DNA from: Chloroflexota bacterium | GTDB lineage: Bacteria; Chloroflexota; Anaerolineae; Anaerolineales; VGOW01 | Length of the DNA: 64,000 bases | Direction: 5' to 3' | NCBI GenBank assembly: GCA_016197225.1 | Contig: JACPWC010000016.1 | Location: 1 to 64,000 of the forward strand | Part shown: positions 25,388-36,245 of the stretch, piece after piece | Layout of the letters: each line of letters begins with the position of its first letter | How positions within the stretch are numbered: the stretch's first letter is position 1 | Made by a program: the position numbers and the translations under genes | The notes under the pieces: model-generated | Told to the model about the DNA's origin: nothing | The model's input: only the letters and a program-made list of their open reading frames with translations | Databases searched by the model: none

Positions 25388-25564
25388 CTACCAGGCCCAC
25401 CAGGCAAGAAGGCCAAGCAGAATAACGGTTGAGGCGATCAACACCTCTCGAACTCGGGGGTAGCCGCCTTTGAAACCCTCAAGCAATTGGGTATGACGAC
25501 CCTCTTCCAGCAATTCTTCGCGCCGGGAGTTGGTATAAAGTTCAAGTTTCTGAAAGTCATCCAT
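25388..25564 (-). CDS. small tail-anchored membrane protein
   Basis: 58 aa. A highly charged amphipathic N-terminal part (DDFQKLELYTNSRREELLEE) and a C-terminal hydrophobic helix (VLIASTVILLGLLAWWAW), so a tail anchor with a cytoplasmic head. Excellent ribosome binding site AGGAGGAACCC. First gene after the operon promoter; small membrane proteins often lead stress-sensing operons, but its function is unknown. Confidence 0.8.
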   Translation of the reverse strand: MDDFQKLELYTNSRREELLEEGRHTQLLEGFKGGYPRVREVLIASTVILLGLLAWWAW

Positions 25565-25612
25565 GGGTTCCTCCTGATAGAACAAATGCCCGAAAATTCG
25601 GACACGAGATGC

Positions 25613-25661
25613 TTATTTATATCTATTTCCCTTTTCTTGACTCATTATAAGATATAAATAA
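25613..25661. promoter_or_regulatory. 12-bp inverted repeat flanking the -10 box (candidate operator)
   Basis: TTATTTATATCT at 25613-25624 and its exact reverse complement at 25650-25661, 25 nt apart. The upstream arm lies inside the -35/-10 spacer and the other at about +20 of the transcript, so a protein bound to both would block RNA polymerase. Confidence 0.55.
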
Positions 25662-25671
25662 ATTTTGTCAA
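25644..25671 (-). promoter_or_regulatory. consensus sigma70 promoter of the SHOCT/ABC operon
   Basis: Minus-strand -35 TTGACA (25666-25671) and -10 TATAAT (25644-25649), both perfect, separated by 16 bp in an AT-rich island of an otherwise GC-rich region. It lies about 80 nt upstream of the first ATG (25564). Such a strong promoter would be expected to need repression. Confidence 0.8.
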
Positions 25672-25754
25672 TAACTTTTTCAATTTTCTTGATTAAAAAA
25701 TCAATTTTATTTATTTCGCTCTTTGACTTTTCAAAATTATGTTTTTATGTAACG

Positions 25755-25792
25755 AAAAAGCGGGCTTCTGTCTCGTCAGAAGTCCGCTTTTT
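25755..25792 (-). terminator. intrinsic terminator after mreB
   Basis: 16-bp stem with one G-T pair (25755-25770 with 25777-25792), 6-nt loop, T5 on the minus strand, 22 nt downstream of the mreB-like stop. Confidence 0.85.
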
Positions 25793-25814
25793 GAACAATT
25801 TGTCGTTTTGGGAG

Positions 25815-26822
25815 CTAAACTCTCGGCAAGTTTGGCTTGAAAAGGTCGTAGCTCTCAAGCGCCTTGCCACATCCAATGGCCACGCAAGCCAGCGGGTTGT
25901 CGGCCAAATAGGCTGGCACACCCGTTTCTTTAGTCAACAACTTATCAATCCCGCGCAAGAGCGCCCCACCCCCGCACACGACCATTCCCCGATCAATGGT
26001 GTCGGAAACCAGTTCCGGCGGTGTCTTCTCCAGCACTGCTTTGACCATGCCAATAATAGAACCAAGTGGCTCAGTCATGGCCTCCACCACTTCACTGGTG
26101 CTAATCGTCACCGCCCGGGGCAAACCCGTCACCTGATCCCGGCCCTGCACTTCCATCGTCAACTCTTCGTCCACCGGCACTGCCGCACCGATTCTGATCT
26201 TCACATCTTCTGCCGTCGGCTCGCCGATGACCAGGCCATATTTCTTGCGAATGTAGCTAGTGATGGCTTCGTCAAGTTTCATGCCGCCGATCCGGGCCGA
26301 GTTGGCGACGACAATGCCGTTGACGGCAATCACCGCCGCCTCGCTGGCCCCGCCGCCGAGATCAACGATCATGTTGCCGGTCGGCGTTCCCACCGGCAGG
26401 CCGGCCCCGAGCGCGGCGGCCAGCGGCTCTTGAACCAAATAGACTTCACGGCTCCCGGCCTGCAGGGCCGCCTGGTACACCGCCCGGCTTTCAACACTGG
26501 TCACGCCATAAGGCACGCTCACCATCACCCGCGGCTTGAAGAGGCGAAACGGGCCGCATATTTTCTGGATGAAGTAGTAGAGCATGCGTTCGGTCACTTC
26601 GTAATCGGCAATAACGCCGTCGCGAAGCGGCCTCATGACTTCAATCGACTCGGGGGCGCGGCCCTGCATTTCTTTGGCCTCCTGCCCCACGGCGACGATC
26701 TTCTGTTCGTCCACCTGGATCGCCACAATAGACGGCTCGTGTAAAACGATCTCGCCGTTTTCGTAGCACAACACATTGACCGTGCCCAGGTCAATGCCAA
26801 TATCTTTAGAGAGAAGCGCCAT
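25815..26822 (-). CDS. mreB: rod shape-determining protein MreB-like actin
   Basis: 335 aa bacterial actin. Phosphate 1 loop [13 protein letters not shown], phosphate 2 [13 protein letters not shown], adenosine motif [14 protein letters not shown], connect motif [20 protein letters not shown]. It forms membrane-bound filaments that guide cell-wall synthesis. The mreC/mreD partners are not adjacent. A hairpin separates it from the ATP synthase genes; it has its own promoter 8 nt before the ATG, implying leaderless translation. Confidence 0.94.
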   Translation of the reverse strand: MALLSKDIGIDLGTVNVLCYENGEIVLHEPSIVAIQVDEQKIVAVGQEAKEMQGRAPESIEVMRPLRDGVIADYEVTERMLYYFIQKICGPFRLFKPRVMVSVPYGVTSVESRAVYQAALQAGSREVYLVQEPLAAALGAGLPVGTPTGNMIVDLGGGASEAAVIAVNGIVVANSARIGGMKLDEAITSYIRKKYGLVIGEPTAEDVKIRIGAAVPVDEELTMEVQGRDQVTGLPRAVTISTSEVVEAMTEPLGSIIGMVKAVLEKTPPELVSDTIDRGMVVCGGGALLRGIDKLLTKETGVPAYLADNPLACVAIGCGKALESYDLFKPNLPRV

Positions 26823-26830
26823 GAGGGGGT

Positions 26831-26859
26831 ATTCTACTTACAACTGCCCGTATCGGCAA
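26831..26859 (-). promoter_or_regulatory. promoter of mreB
   Basis: Minus-strand -35 TTGCCG (26854-26859), 17-bp spacer, -10 TAGAAT (26831-26836), then 8 nt to the ATG; no ribosome binding site possible. Confidence 0.5.
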
Positions 26860-26897
26860 ACCTCCCGAAGGCTCAATGTCCGAGCCTTCGGGAGGTT
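26859..26897. terminator. 16-bp hairpin between atpC and mreB
   Basis: 26859-26874 pairs perfectly with 26882-26897, 7-nt loop, directly after the atpC stop. Only a short T-run follows on the minus strand, and its far arm touches the mreB -35. Confidence 0.65.
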
Positions 26898-26909
26898 GCG
26901 GAGCAATCA

Positions 26910-27344
26910 CTAACCCATCATCGGTGGCGAGCCTGAACGACGTTTCTTCTGGCCCACCTTCAAGCGGATATTCGAGCGCCGGAGGGCATTCTCGATCTCG
27001 GCAAAGCGGTCGGAGCCGGGCGGCAGGCCCTGGGCCAGCAGTTCTTCGGCCCGCTTGCGGGCGGCCTCAGCGCGCGCAGTGTCAATCTCGTCGGCGTGTT
27101 CAGCCGAGTCGGCCAGCACCGTCACCTTACTGGGGGTCACCTCCAAAATGCCGCCGCCGATGGCGAATGGATATTCCTGCCCGCCTTTGCGAACAAGCAG
27201 TTCGCCCTGCTTCAAAGTGGTGAGCAAGGGCGCGTGGTGGGGCAGAACACCCAGCACCCCGTCAATCCCTGGCGCAACCACCATATCCACTTCGTCGGAG
27301 AAGACGATGCGTTCCTGAGTCACAATGTCGCAATGGATTGGCAT
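26910..27344 (-). CDS. atpC: ATP synthase F1 epsilon subunit
   Basis: 144 aa. Beta-sandwich pattern MPIHCDIVTQERIVFSDEVD, GVLGVLPHHAPLLTTLKQGE, FAIGGGILEVTPSKVTVLAD, and a C-terminal helical hairpin (IDTARAEAARKRAEELLAQG). It couples rotation and regulates hydrolysis. The C-terminal ~25 residues are basic and longer than usual. Last gene of the alpha-gamma-beta-epsilon cluster, separated from atpD by an 85-nt repeat-filled gap. Confidence 0.95.
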   Translation of the reverse strand: MPIHCDIVTQERIVFSDEVDMVVAPGIDGVLGVLPHHAPLLTTLKQGELLVRKGGQEYPFAIGGGILEVTPSKVTVLADSAEHADEIDTARAEAARKRAEELLAQGLPPGSDRFAEIENALRRSNIRLKVGQKKRRSGSPPMMG

Positions 27345-27429
27345 AGTCAGGTAGTCGGGTAGTCAAGTGGTCAAGTGGCCGGATAGTCATTCGCCGACTA
27401 CCAGACTACTTGACCAACAGACTATTCGA
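27345..27429. repeat. GTAGTC/GACTAC repeat between atpD and atpC
   Basis: Degenerate direct repeats of (G)GTAGTC and AGTGGTCA followed by their inverted forms GACTAC and CTTGACCA, filling the whole spacer. It can fold into a hairpin and may be a dispersed repeat. Confidence 0.6.
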
Positions 27430-29798
<2,369 letters not shown>

Positions 29799-29801
29799 GG
29801 G

Positions 29802-31457
29802 TTACGCCTGCCAGGTTGAGCTAAAGGCCTGCAGGGCTTCGCGCAAGCCGGCTTCGGTTTCTTTGGTGATCTGTTTCTTGTCGGCGATGTCTTTGAGCAG
29901 TTGACCGTAGGAAGTTTCGAGGTAGCGCGACAGGCTTGCCTCCCAATCCTTCATCTTGTCCACCGCCACTTTGTCGGCGAAGCCGTTGGTGACGGCGAAG
30001 ATGGCGGCCACTTCCTGCTCCAACTGCACCGGCACATATTGCGACTGCTTGAGGATCTCCTGCAACCGCTGGCCGCGTTCGAGTTGGCGCTGGGTGGCCT
30101 TGTCGAGATCGGAGCCGAACTGGGCAAAGGCGGCCAATTCGCGGAACTGGGCCATTTCCAGCTTGAGGCGGCCCGCCACTTGTTTCATGGCTTTCGTTTG
30201 CGCGTCGCCGCCCACGCGAGAGACGGAGATACCGACGTTAATCGCCGGGCGGATGCCGGCGTTGAAGAGGTCGTTTTCCAAATAAAGCTGGCCGTCGGTG
30301 ATCGAGATGACGTTGGTAGGAATGTAGGCCGAGACATCACTCAGCAGGGTTTCAATGATTGGCAGGGCCGTGAGTGAGCCGCCGGTGCCAGGCAACTGCT
30401 TCACGTCCAAATGGGCGGCGTCGCTTCTGGCTTTCAGGGCGGTATCGGCGTCGTGCTTCGCCAGCGGGCCGTTGTAGGCCTTGCCATCCACTGCATTGGC
30501 GACCGAGGGTTCAGCGTCTTTTTTGACGATGACGTATTGTTTCGCCATGCGGCAAGCGCGTTCGAGCAGGCGCGAGTGGAGGTAAAACACATCGCCCGGA
30601 TAAGCCTCGCGGCCCGGCGGGCGGCGGAGAAGAAGAGACACCTGGCGATAGGCCCAAGCGTGTTTCGAGAGGTCGTCGTAAATAATGAGGGCGTCGCGCC
30701 CGGACTCCAAAAATTCTTCGCCCATCGCGCACCCGGCAAACGGGGCGATGTACTGCATGGCCGCCGGGTCTTCGGCAGAGGCGAGAACGACGGTGGTGTA
30801 TTCCATCGCGCCGTATTTTTCGAGCGTGGCGACGATGCGAGAAATGGCCGCTTTCTTCTGGCCGATGGCAACGTAGATGCAGAAGCAGTCCTTGCCTTTT
30901 TGGTTGATGATGGTGTCAATGGCGATGGCGGTCTTGCCGGTCTGGCGGTCGCCGATAATCAACTCGCGTTGCCCGCGGCCGATGGGAAACATGGCATCCA
31001 CCGTCTTGAGGCCGGTCTGCAAAGGGGTGTCCACGTCCTGCCGGTAGACCACGCTGGGAGCGATGCGCTCGACCGGGCGACGGTTGGAGGTGCTGATGGG
31101 GCCTTTGCCGTCAATGGGTTGGCCGATGGCGTTCACCACCCGGCCCACCAGGGCATCGCCCACCGGAACCGAGGCGATGAGGCCGGTGCCGCGCACGGTG
31201 GAGCCTTCTGCAATGGAAGCGTACTCGCCCATGATGATGACGCCGACGTTGTCCGCCTCAAGGTTGAAGGCGATGCCGAACGAGCCGTTGACGAACTGCA
31301 CCAGTTCCGAGGCTTGCACGCCGGCCAGGCCTGAAACGCGGGCGATCCCGTCGCCCGCCTCCAGCACCGTGCCCACATCTTTCGCTTCCAGCTTCGGCGC
31401 ATACGCTTCAATTTGTTTCTGCAGGTCAGCCGCAATTTGTTGAATGAGATCTGTCAT
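29802..31457 (-). CDS. atpA: ATP synthase F1 alpha subunit
   Basis: 551 aa. P-loop [50 protein letters not shown], and alpha-specific [23 protein letters not shown] at 31457 with GGAGGC upstream. The region upstream is a 464-nt non-coding stretch and then a divergent gene. The usual preceding genes for a, c, b and delta subunits are absent, so the membrane part and stator must be coded elsewhere. Confidence 0.97.
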   Translation of the reverse strand: MTDLIQQIAADLQKQIEAYAPKLEAKDVGTVLEAGDGIARVSGLAGVQASELVQFVNGSFGIAFNLEADNVGVIIMGEYASIAEGSTVRGTGLIASVPVGDALVGRVVNAIGQPIDGKGPISTSNRRPVERIAPSVVYRQDVDTPLQTGLKTVDAMFPIGRGQRELIIGDRQTGKTAIAIDTIINQKGKDCFCIYVAIGQKKAAISRIVATLEKYGAMEYTTVVLASAEDPAAMQYIAPFAGCAMGEEFLESGRDALIIYDDLSKHAWAYRQVSLLLRRPPGREAYPGDVFYLHSRLLERACRMAKQYVIVKKDAEPSVANAVDGKAYNGPLAKHDADTALKARSDAAHLDVKQLPGTGGSLTALPIIETLLSDVSAYIPTNVISITDGQLYLENDLFNAGIRPAINVGISVSRVGGDAQTKAMKQVAGRLKLEMAQFRELAAFAQFGSDLDKATQRQLERGQRLQEILKQSQYVPVQLEQEVAAIFAVTNGFADKVAVDKMKDWEASLSRYLETSYGQLLKDIADKKQITKETEAGLREALQAFSSTWQA

Positions 31458-31921
31458 TATGCCTCCGTAGCGCAACCGCGCCTGAATTTAGTTGAGGTGT
31501 TGAGGGGAGTTAAGTTGATGAGTCCCTTGAGGAACTGGATATTATGGCGCTGAAATAATATCTTAGAACACCTGATTTGTCCAGCCGTTCACAATCAAAT
31601 TTCATTTATTCATGCTTCCAATCTTCTGCCAACCCAAAGACCCGCCCGACCAACAGGCAAACGACGACGATACCGAAACGAAACTCGATTGTGACGAGTT
31701 GCCAACGGCCAGCGCCTCATTTCTGGATACAATGAGTCCGACCAGGCCTCATGATTCACGGCAATATCTTCATGACTGGTAACTACTCAGACCAGTCTTT
31801 CAGAACGCAGATAAACGCTGATACAACGCAGATTTTCGCTGATCTCTTTTTGTTTGTATCCGCGTCCATCAGCGTTTTTTCTGCGAAATCTGCGTTCCGG
31901 TTTTTGCCCTGAGCAGTTACC
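31458..31921. other. intergenic region upstream of atpA and capA-like gene
   Basis: 464 nt without a convincing gene. It must hold the divergent promoters of the atp cluster and the CapA-like gene, but no consensus pair is obvious. Its right end is a dispersed repeat (31804-31896). Confidence 0.6.
31804..31896. repeat. AACGCAGAT...ATCTGCGTT inverted dispersed repeat
   Basis: 9-bp terminal arms (31804-31812 with 31888-31896) enclosing further AACGCTGAT/ATCAGCGTT pairs, an almost palindromic ~93-nt unit. A related sequence occurs at 44880-44940. Confidence 0.75.
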
Positions 31922-33067
31922 ATGACTGAAAATTTTCCCAGCCGCGCTTCAGGCGCAACCTGCCTGCTTGCTTTGATCACCCTGAGCCTGTGCGCCTGCG
32001 CCACTGCCAGCCGTGCGGCTTTCGACCAGCGCCCCGCCGAGGCCGCAACACTCAACTCCACCTCCTCGCCTGCCCCCGCCCTCGCGCCAACCCTCAGCCC
32101 AACCGCAACTTCAACACCGCCTGCCCTCACTCGCATTCTTTTTACCGGCGACATCAACCCGGGCCGGTGTGTTGCCAGGATCGCCATTGAAGCGGATGAT
32201 TTCACCCTGCCCTACCAGGCCGTGGCCGACGAACTCCGGTCAGCCGACATTGCGGTGGGTAGCCTCGACGGCTCCATCACCGACCGCGCCACGCCCCTGA
32301 GCTGCCCGCAGACCATGAATCTCGTCGGCCCGGCGCGCACTGCCGAAGGTTTGCAGTTCGCCGGCTTCGACGTGATCAGCGTGGCCACCAACCACATCAA
32401 AAACTGCGGCGCGGTTGGATGCTGGAACGAGGCCTTGCTCGACTCGATGAAGAATTTAAAGGCGGCAGGAATTGCCGCCGTCGGCGGCGGCTCGACCCTG
32501 GAAGAGGCCCGCGCCCCGTTCGTCATCGAACACAACGGGATTCGATTCGCATTCCTGGCCGCTTCATCCGTCGGGCAGGAAATGTGGGCCGGCGAGTCCG
32601 AACCCGGCACCGCCCCGCTCCTGATCGAAAACATTGCCGCCGACATCAAAGCGGCGCGCGCCCTCGCCGACGTGGTGATCGTTTTGCCGCAGTGGGGCGG
32701 CGAGTACACCGACATCCCGAACTGGGATCAGTTCAAGCTGGCCGGAGCGATGATGGATGCAGGCGCGACGCTGGTGATCGGCAACCAGGCGCACTGGGTG
32801 CAGGCGGTGGAGACGTTTCCAGACGGGGTCGTCGCCTATGCGTTGGGGAATTTTGTTTTCGACCAGGGCTGGTCGGAGAAGACGAAACAGGGCGTGGTCT
32901 TTGAGGCGGTCTTTCGCGGGGCAACGCTCGAAAGCTGGCGGCTACTGCCCATCTACATTCACGACAACTACCAGCCGCGCTGGGCCGAGCCGGAGAAGGC
33001 GAAAGAGATTCTCGACAGCGTCGAGCAGGCCAACGCCGGCTTGCTGGTCGAGCGCGGGGCGCGCTGA
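31922..33067 (+). CDS. CapA family (poly-gamma-glutamate synthesis-type) lipoprotein
   Basis: 381 aa. Signal peptide with a lipobox-like LCAC, then a Ser/Thr/Pro/Ala-rich linker (about 40-68). A PGA_cap/CapA metallophosphatase-like domain follows: ILFTGDINPGRCVA, DVISVATNHIKNCG, VVIVLPQWGGEYTDIP, GATLVIGNQAHWVQ, VVAYALGNFVFDQ. Family members act outside the membrane on capsule or peptide polymers. No other capsule genes are adjacent. No Shine-Dalgarno sequence at the ATG. Confidence 0.88.
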   Translation: MTENFPSRASGATCLLALITLSLCACATASRAAFDQRPAEAATLNSTSSPAPALAPTLSPTATSTPPALTRILFTGDINPGRCVARIAIEADDFTLPYQAVADELRSADIAVGSLDGSITDRATPLSCPQTMNLVGPARTAEGLQFAGFDVISVATNHIKNCGAVGCWNEALLDSMKNLKAAGIAAVGGGSTLEEARAPFVIEHNGIRFAFLAASSVGQEMWAGESEPGTAPLLIENIAADIKAARALADVVIVLPQWGGEYTDIPNWDQFKLAGAMMDAGATLVIGNQAHWVQAVETFPDGVVAYALGNFVFDQGWSEKTKQGVVFEAVFRGATLESWRLLPIYIHDNYQPRWAEPEKAKEILDSVEQANAGLLVERGAR

Positions 33068-33078
33068 ACAAAGTGACT

Positions 33079-34669
33079 CTACCTGTACTCGCTCGTCAGT
33101 CCCGGCTCCAGCACAAAACTTTCCAGCAAAGAGTCGCAGGTGGTGCGCTCGCCGTTCACGTAGACAAAGTCGCCGTAAGGATACTCGCCCAACTTGTAGA
33201 CATGCCAGCGAACCAGCAACGGGTCGGAGCGCAAAAGATCGAGCGCGGCTTGATGCGAGAGATGCGTCGCCTGCCAACTTGCTTTGGCATAACCTTGTTT
33301 CAATTGCGCCGCCCGGCAGACCAGGCCCGGGCCGAGAACATTGACCCCCTCTGAGTCTTCGCTTCGCAGTAATGGCATCAGCTCCGGCAGGGCGTCGTCT
33401 GAAAGGGTGATCAGATAAGTGGTGTGGAGCTTGCCAGTCTGTCCGTAGTAGTGAATGTTTTGTTGGGCGATGAAGCGATCCACGTCAATCACATTGAGAG
33501 TGGTCGTGAAACCGATGACGGCCAGCAGCGCGCCGGGGGCAAACCAGCGCAAGCGTCCGGCCAACAGCGCAACCAGATACGGAAGAAACAACAGACCCAG
33601 CCAGATAATCGCCACGTGCGAATAGGTTCGCAGGCGGGTGAAACCAAAGATGGCTTCGTAGAGCAACAGGCGTTGAAGGGCCGAGACGACCATCACTCCG
33701 ACCAGAGCGGCCATGATCACGTTCAACACGTTGAAGACGGCCGCCCTGGCCCGCCCGTCGCGGCGAGTCACCGTGCTCAACGTCAGCAGGATCAGAAGCG
33801 TGATCATCACCACCATCACCAGTTCGCCAAAACCCCGGCGGGCGTACTCGCTGTAGGTGTAGCCGGCCTCGGTGATGTTGGCCGTGCTCCCGAACAAATA
33901 CTGGAACTGGATGACGACGAACGAAGCAAAGAGGAGGTTAATGCTCCCCAGCACGATGCCGCTTTCGATGAGGCCGACGAAGGGCGGCACGAGCGGCCTC
34001 TCCGCGCCGAGCGGCGAGTAGCGGCTGTGCGGCCAGAGCGCCTGGGCCAGCACGCCCAGCGCCCAGAAGGCGGCAATCAGAATCAAGCCGCCGCGCCAGA
34101 TCAATTCGGGAATGTTGTCGAGGTTGAGCCACTCCAGCAGATCGCGCAAACGGTCGGCAAAGACGAGATCGGCAGCGGCGAGGAGGGCGGCAAACAAGAG
34201 CAGGATGGGCGCGGCGACGATCCCGGCCCGCCGAGAGCAGGACGGGCAGAGGGAGCAACACTGTTTCGATCCCGGCCAGCAGGAAGTTGACGGCATAATC
34301 CAGCAAGCCGAAGCGGAAGAGTTGGCCGTGATAAAACGTGCGCGCCCACAACGCGCCCAGAGTCAGGGTGACGGCCACGTTGACAAAGGTGGTGAGCGGC
34401 TCGGCCCGCACAAAAGTGTAAGCGGCGAACGCGCCCATTGGAAGCAACAGCCACAGCGAGCTGAGAGAGGGCCGGACACGCTCTAACAGCGCCAGGGCCA
34501 GGAGCAAGGTCACGCCGAGGGCGACGAAGACCGGGAAGGAAAGGCCAAACGGCTTCTTGTAAAACAGAAGGTCCACGCTGTAGCCGATCAACAGCGCGGC
34601 CAGCAGGGCGCGGGAGGCGTTGGCGGGTTTGGGTGAGGTGTTGAGGGCAGGTTCAGAGGTCGGAGTCAT
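33079..34669 (-). pseudogene. DUF4173-like membrane protein, frameshifted
   Basis: Two overlapping frames together make one protein. The N-terminal part (from the ATG at 34669) has four or five helices and ends in coding sense at LLPLPVLLSAGRD. The C-terminal part (about 390 aa) resumes as AGIVAAPILLLFAALLAAAD and continues to 33079 with more helices and a soluble C-terminal domain of about 130 aa. The shift falls in a G/C run near 34220-34235 and needs one base removed. Bases before and after are normal coding sequence, so it is either a recent mutation or a sequencing error. Convergent with capA-like (11 nt). Confidence 0.75.
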
Positions 34670-34678
34670 ATAAACGGG

Positions 34679-34760
34679 CTTTCAACGGATGGGAAACGGA
34701 AAAGCGGATGTGTTTGCACAGCCATCCGTTTTTCCGTTTGCCGAAGGCATCCGTTGAAAG
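34679..34760. repeat. long interrupted inverted repeat
   Basis: Outer arms 34679-34691 and 34748-34760 (13 bp) plus inner arms of 17 nt (34694-34710 with 34723-34739). Cruciform-prone, non-coding, probably a dispersed palindromic element. Confidence 0.75.
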
Positions 34761-34854
34761 CAGGTCACAAGTATTTCCATTCGCCTCAGTCTACCTCAAC
34801 CACCCCACCCGCTTCCACCGCCTGACAACGCACCTTGACGCACCTGAGTGCTTG

Positions 34855-34880
34855 ACGAAAAAAGACGCTTAAGCGTCTTT
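34855..34880 (-). terminator. terminator of the HigBA-like operon
   Basis: 8-bp stem AAAGACGC/GCGTCTTT with a TTAA loop followed by a T-tract on the minus strand, 39 nt after the antitoxin stop. Confidence 0.75.
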
Positions 34881-34918
34881 AATGAAATTTCCGGGTAACG
34901 ATTTGTTACGAGGCTACT

Positions 34919-35206
34919 CTACATCAATTGCTTGAAAACCTCAGGATGTTGTTCAGCAATTCGAAGCAAAGCTATTGCAGGCCCACTGGGTTTGCGGCGC
35001 CCTTGCTCCCAATCTTGCACCGTCCTCAAGCTCACTCCCATTAATCCTGCAAAAGCGGCTTGTGACAACTGAAGTTTGGCGCGTATTTTTTGGGGTGGGG
35101 CCGGGCGTTTGAAATTGTGCGTCCGCAAAACCCGTTGACCGGCCTTGTAAGCTTTGATCTCACGAATGCCGTCAAGAATTTCCTGGCCTATGTTACGTTC
35201 AGCCAT
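34919..35206 (-). CDS. XRE-type antitoxin (HigA-like)
   Basis: 95 aa. A C-terminal helix-turn-helix domain (KLQLSQAAFAGLMGVSLRTV, QDWEQGRRKPSGPAIALLRI) follows an N-terminal basic region that probably contacts the toxin. It neutralises the RelE-like toxin of the gene in front and represses the operon by binding DNA. It overlaps the toxin gene by 8 bp, a toxin-first order typical of HigBA. Confidence 0.88.
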   Translation of the reverse strand: MAERNIGQEILDGIREIKAYKAGQRVLRTHNFKRPAPPQKIRAKLQLSQAAFAGLMGVSLRTVQDWEQGRRKPSGPAIALLRIAEQHPEVFKQLM

Positions 35207-35510
35207 CTTTGAGTTCCTCCGCGATTTGACGCAAGATATGTGCCGGGATATTTTCCCTGTCACTTTTGCCGTAGATCGTCAACATCCAGATTTCGTTGTC
35301 CTGTTTCTTGAAATAGTAGATGACACGCACACCGCCCCGTTTGCCTTTGCCAGCCATCATCCATCGTAGTTTTCGGACTCCACCTGAACCAGGAACGATT
35401 TTGCCCGCTTCTGGATATTTGAGTAAAAAGACTTGAAGCCCCAAATACTCGTTGTCTGAAAGATAGGAGTAAATCAACTTGGTGAAAGCAGACGTTTCGA
35501 CAAACTCCAT
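35199..35510 (-). CDS. RelE/HigB-like mRNA interferase toxin
   Basis: 103 aa. The fold pattern LGLQVFLLKYPEAGKIVPGS, GVRKLRWMMAGKGKRGGVRV, IYYFKKQDNEIWMLTIYGKS is that of the RelE/HigB superfamily (the DUF4258/PF06296-like branch), which cleave mRNA on the ribosome. Start at 35510 is set by the -10 TATAAT 6 nt upstream. Confidence 0.88.
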   Translation of the reverse strand: MEFVETSAFTKLIYSYLSDNEYLGLQVFLLKYPEAGKIVPGSGGVRKLRWMMAGKGKRGGVRVIYYFKKQDNEIWMLTIYGKSDRENIPAHILRQIAEELKDG

Positions 35511-35516
35511 GCCGGC

Positions 35517-35538
35517 ATTATACGGCAAAGCCGTATAA
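35517..35538 (-). promoter_or_regulatory. HigBA-like promoter within a 21-bp operator palindrome
   Basis: Perfect palindrome TTATACGGC-AAA-GCCGTATAA (35518-35538). Its end forms the -10 TATAAT (35517-35522) located 6 nt before the toxin ATG. A bound antitoxin would cover the -10, which explains autoregulation. Confidence 0.7.
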
Positions 35539-35570
35539 CTGACCAGCCCTTTGTACTTGTCTCCTGCGTT

Positions 35571-36077
35571 TCAACCCGAAGCATACAGTTCGATCTCCGA
35601 GCCGTCATCCGGCCATTGCATCGCGCGCTCGAAGGTCAGGCCAAGCTTGCTCAGCACATTGATGGAACGCTCATTGTTTGGCGAGACAATTGCCACGATG
35701 CGCTTCAGCCCCCAGACGCTTCTGCCGTAGTCCATCACCGCTGAGGCCGCCTCAACGGCATAACCCTTCGACCAGAATTGGGGCAGGAAGGCGAAGCCGA
35801 TGTCCACGTCCTCTAATGTGTCCCGTTTGATCAGGCCGCACATTCCAATAGGAGTCCGAGGTTCCTTCAACTCGGTCAAATACAGCCCAAAGCCGAAACG
35901 TTCGTAGCTTTCAATGAGCCTATTTGAAATATAACCGCGAGCATCGTCGAGCGTCCTGACGCCTCGGTCGCCGATGAAATGCATGAATGAAGGTTCGTTG
36001 AGGAGCGCAAGAATAAAGTCTGCGTCCTCAATCGAGAATCGCCGAAGAATCAAGCGCTCTGTTTCAAGAACCTGCAC
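35571..36077 (-). CDS. GNAT family N-acetyltransferase (RimJ-like)
   Basis: 168 aa. Begins ETERLILRRFSIEDADFILA, the typical RimJ/RimL-type opening, and has the acetyl-CoA pyrophosphate-binding segment QFWSKGYAVEAASAVMDYG and FERAMQWPDDGSEIELY at the end. Starts with GTG at 36077 behind AAAGGAAAGG. Transfers an acetyl group to an unknown amine. Confidence 0.9.
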   Translation of the reverse strand: MQVLETERLILRRFSIEDADFILALLNEPSFMHFIGDRGVRTLDDARGYISNRLIESYERFGFGLYLTELKEPRTPIGMCGLIKRDTLEDVDIGFAFLPQFWSKGYAVEAASAVMDYGRSVWGLKRIVAIVSPNNERSINVLSKLGLTFERAMQWPDDGSEIELYASG

Positions 36078-36119
36078 GCTGATACCTTTCCTTTATGGCT
36101 CTTCCGTTTTTAGCGGGAT

Positions 36120-36235
36120 TGTTGTCATCCTGAGGGCGTTCTTCCCGAAGGGTCTCTGGGCCGGCCTTTATGAGAGGCGATAGCGCTCGGAACGGAGATG
36201 TAGAGATTCTTCGCTTCGCTCAGAATGACAGGGTC
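36120..36235. repeat. dispersed TGTCATCCTGAG / CAGAATGACA repeat
   Basis: Contains GTCATCCTGAGGGCG...CTTCCCGAAGGGTCTCT at one end and GAGATTCTTCGCTTCGCTCA...GAATGAC at the other, an inverted-repeat pair I know as a common intergenic element of many environmental bacteria. Non-coding. Confidence 0.65.
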
Positions 36236-36245
36236 GCCTTGCAAA

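Noticed and set aside
27345-27429. CRISPR-like array
   Set aside because: Repeat units are short, degenerate and without spacers of constant length; no cas genes in the window.
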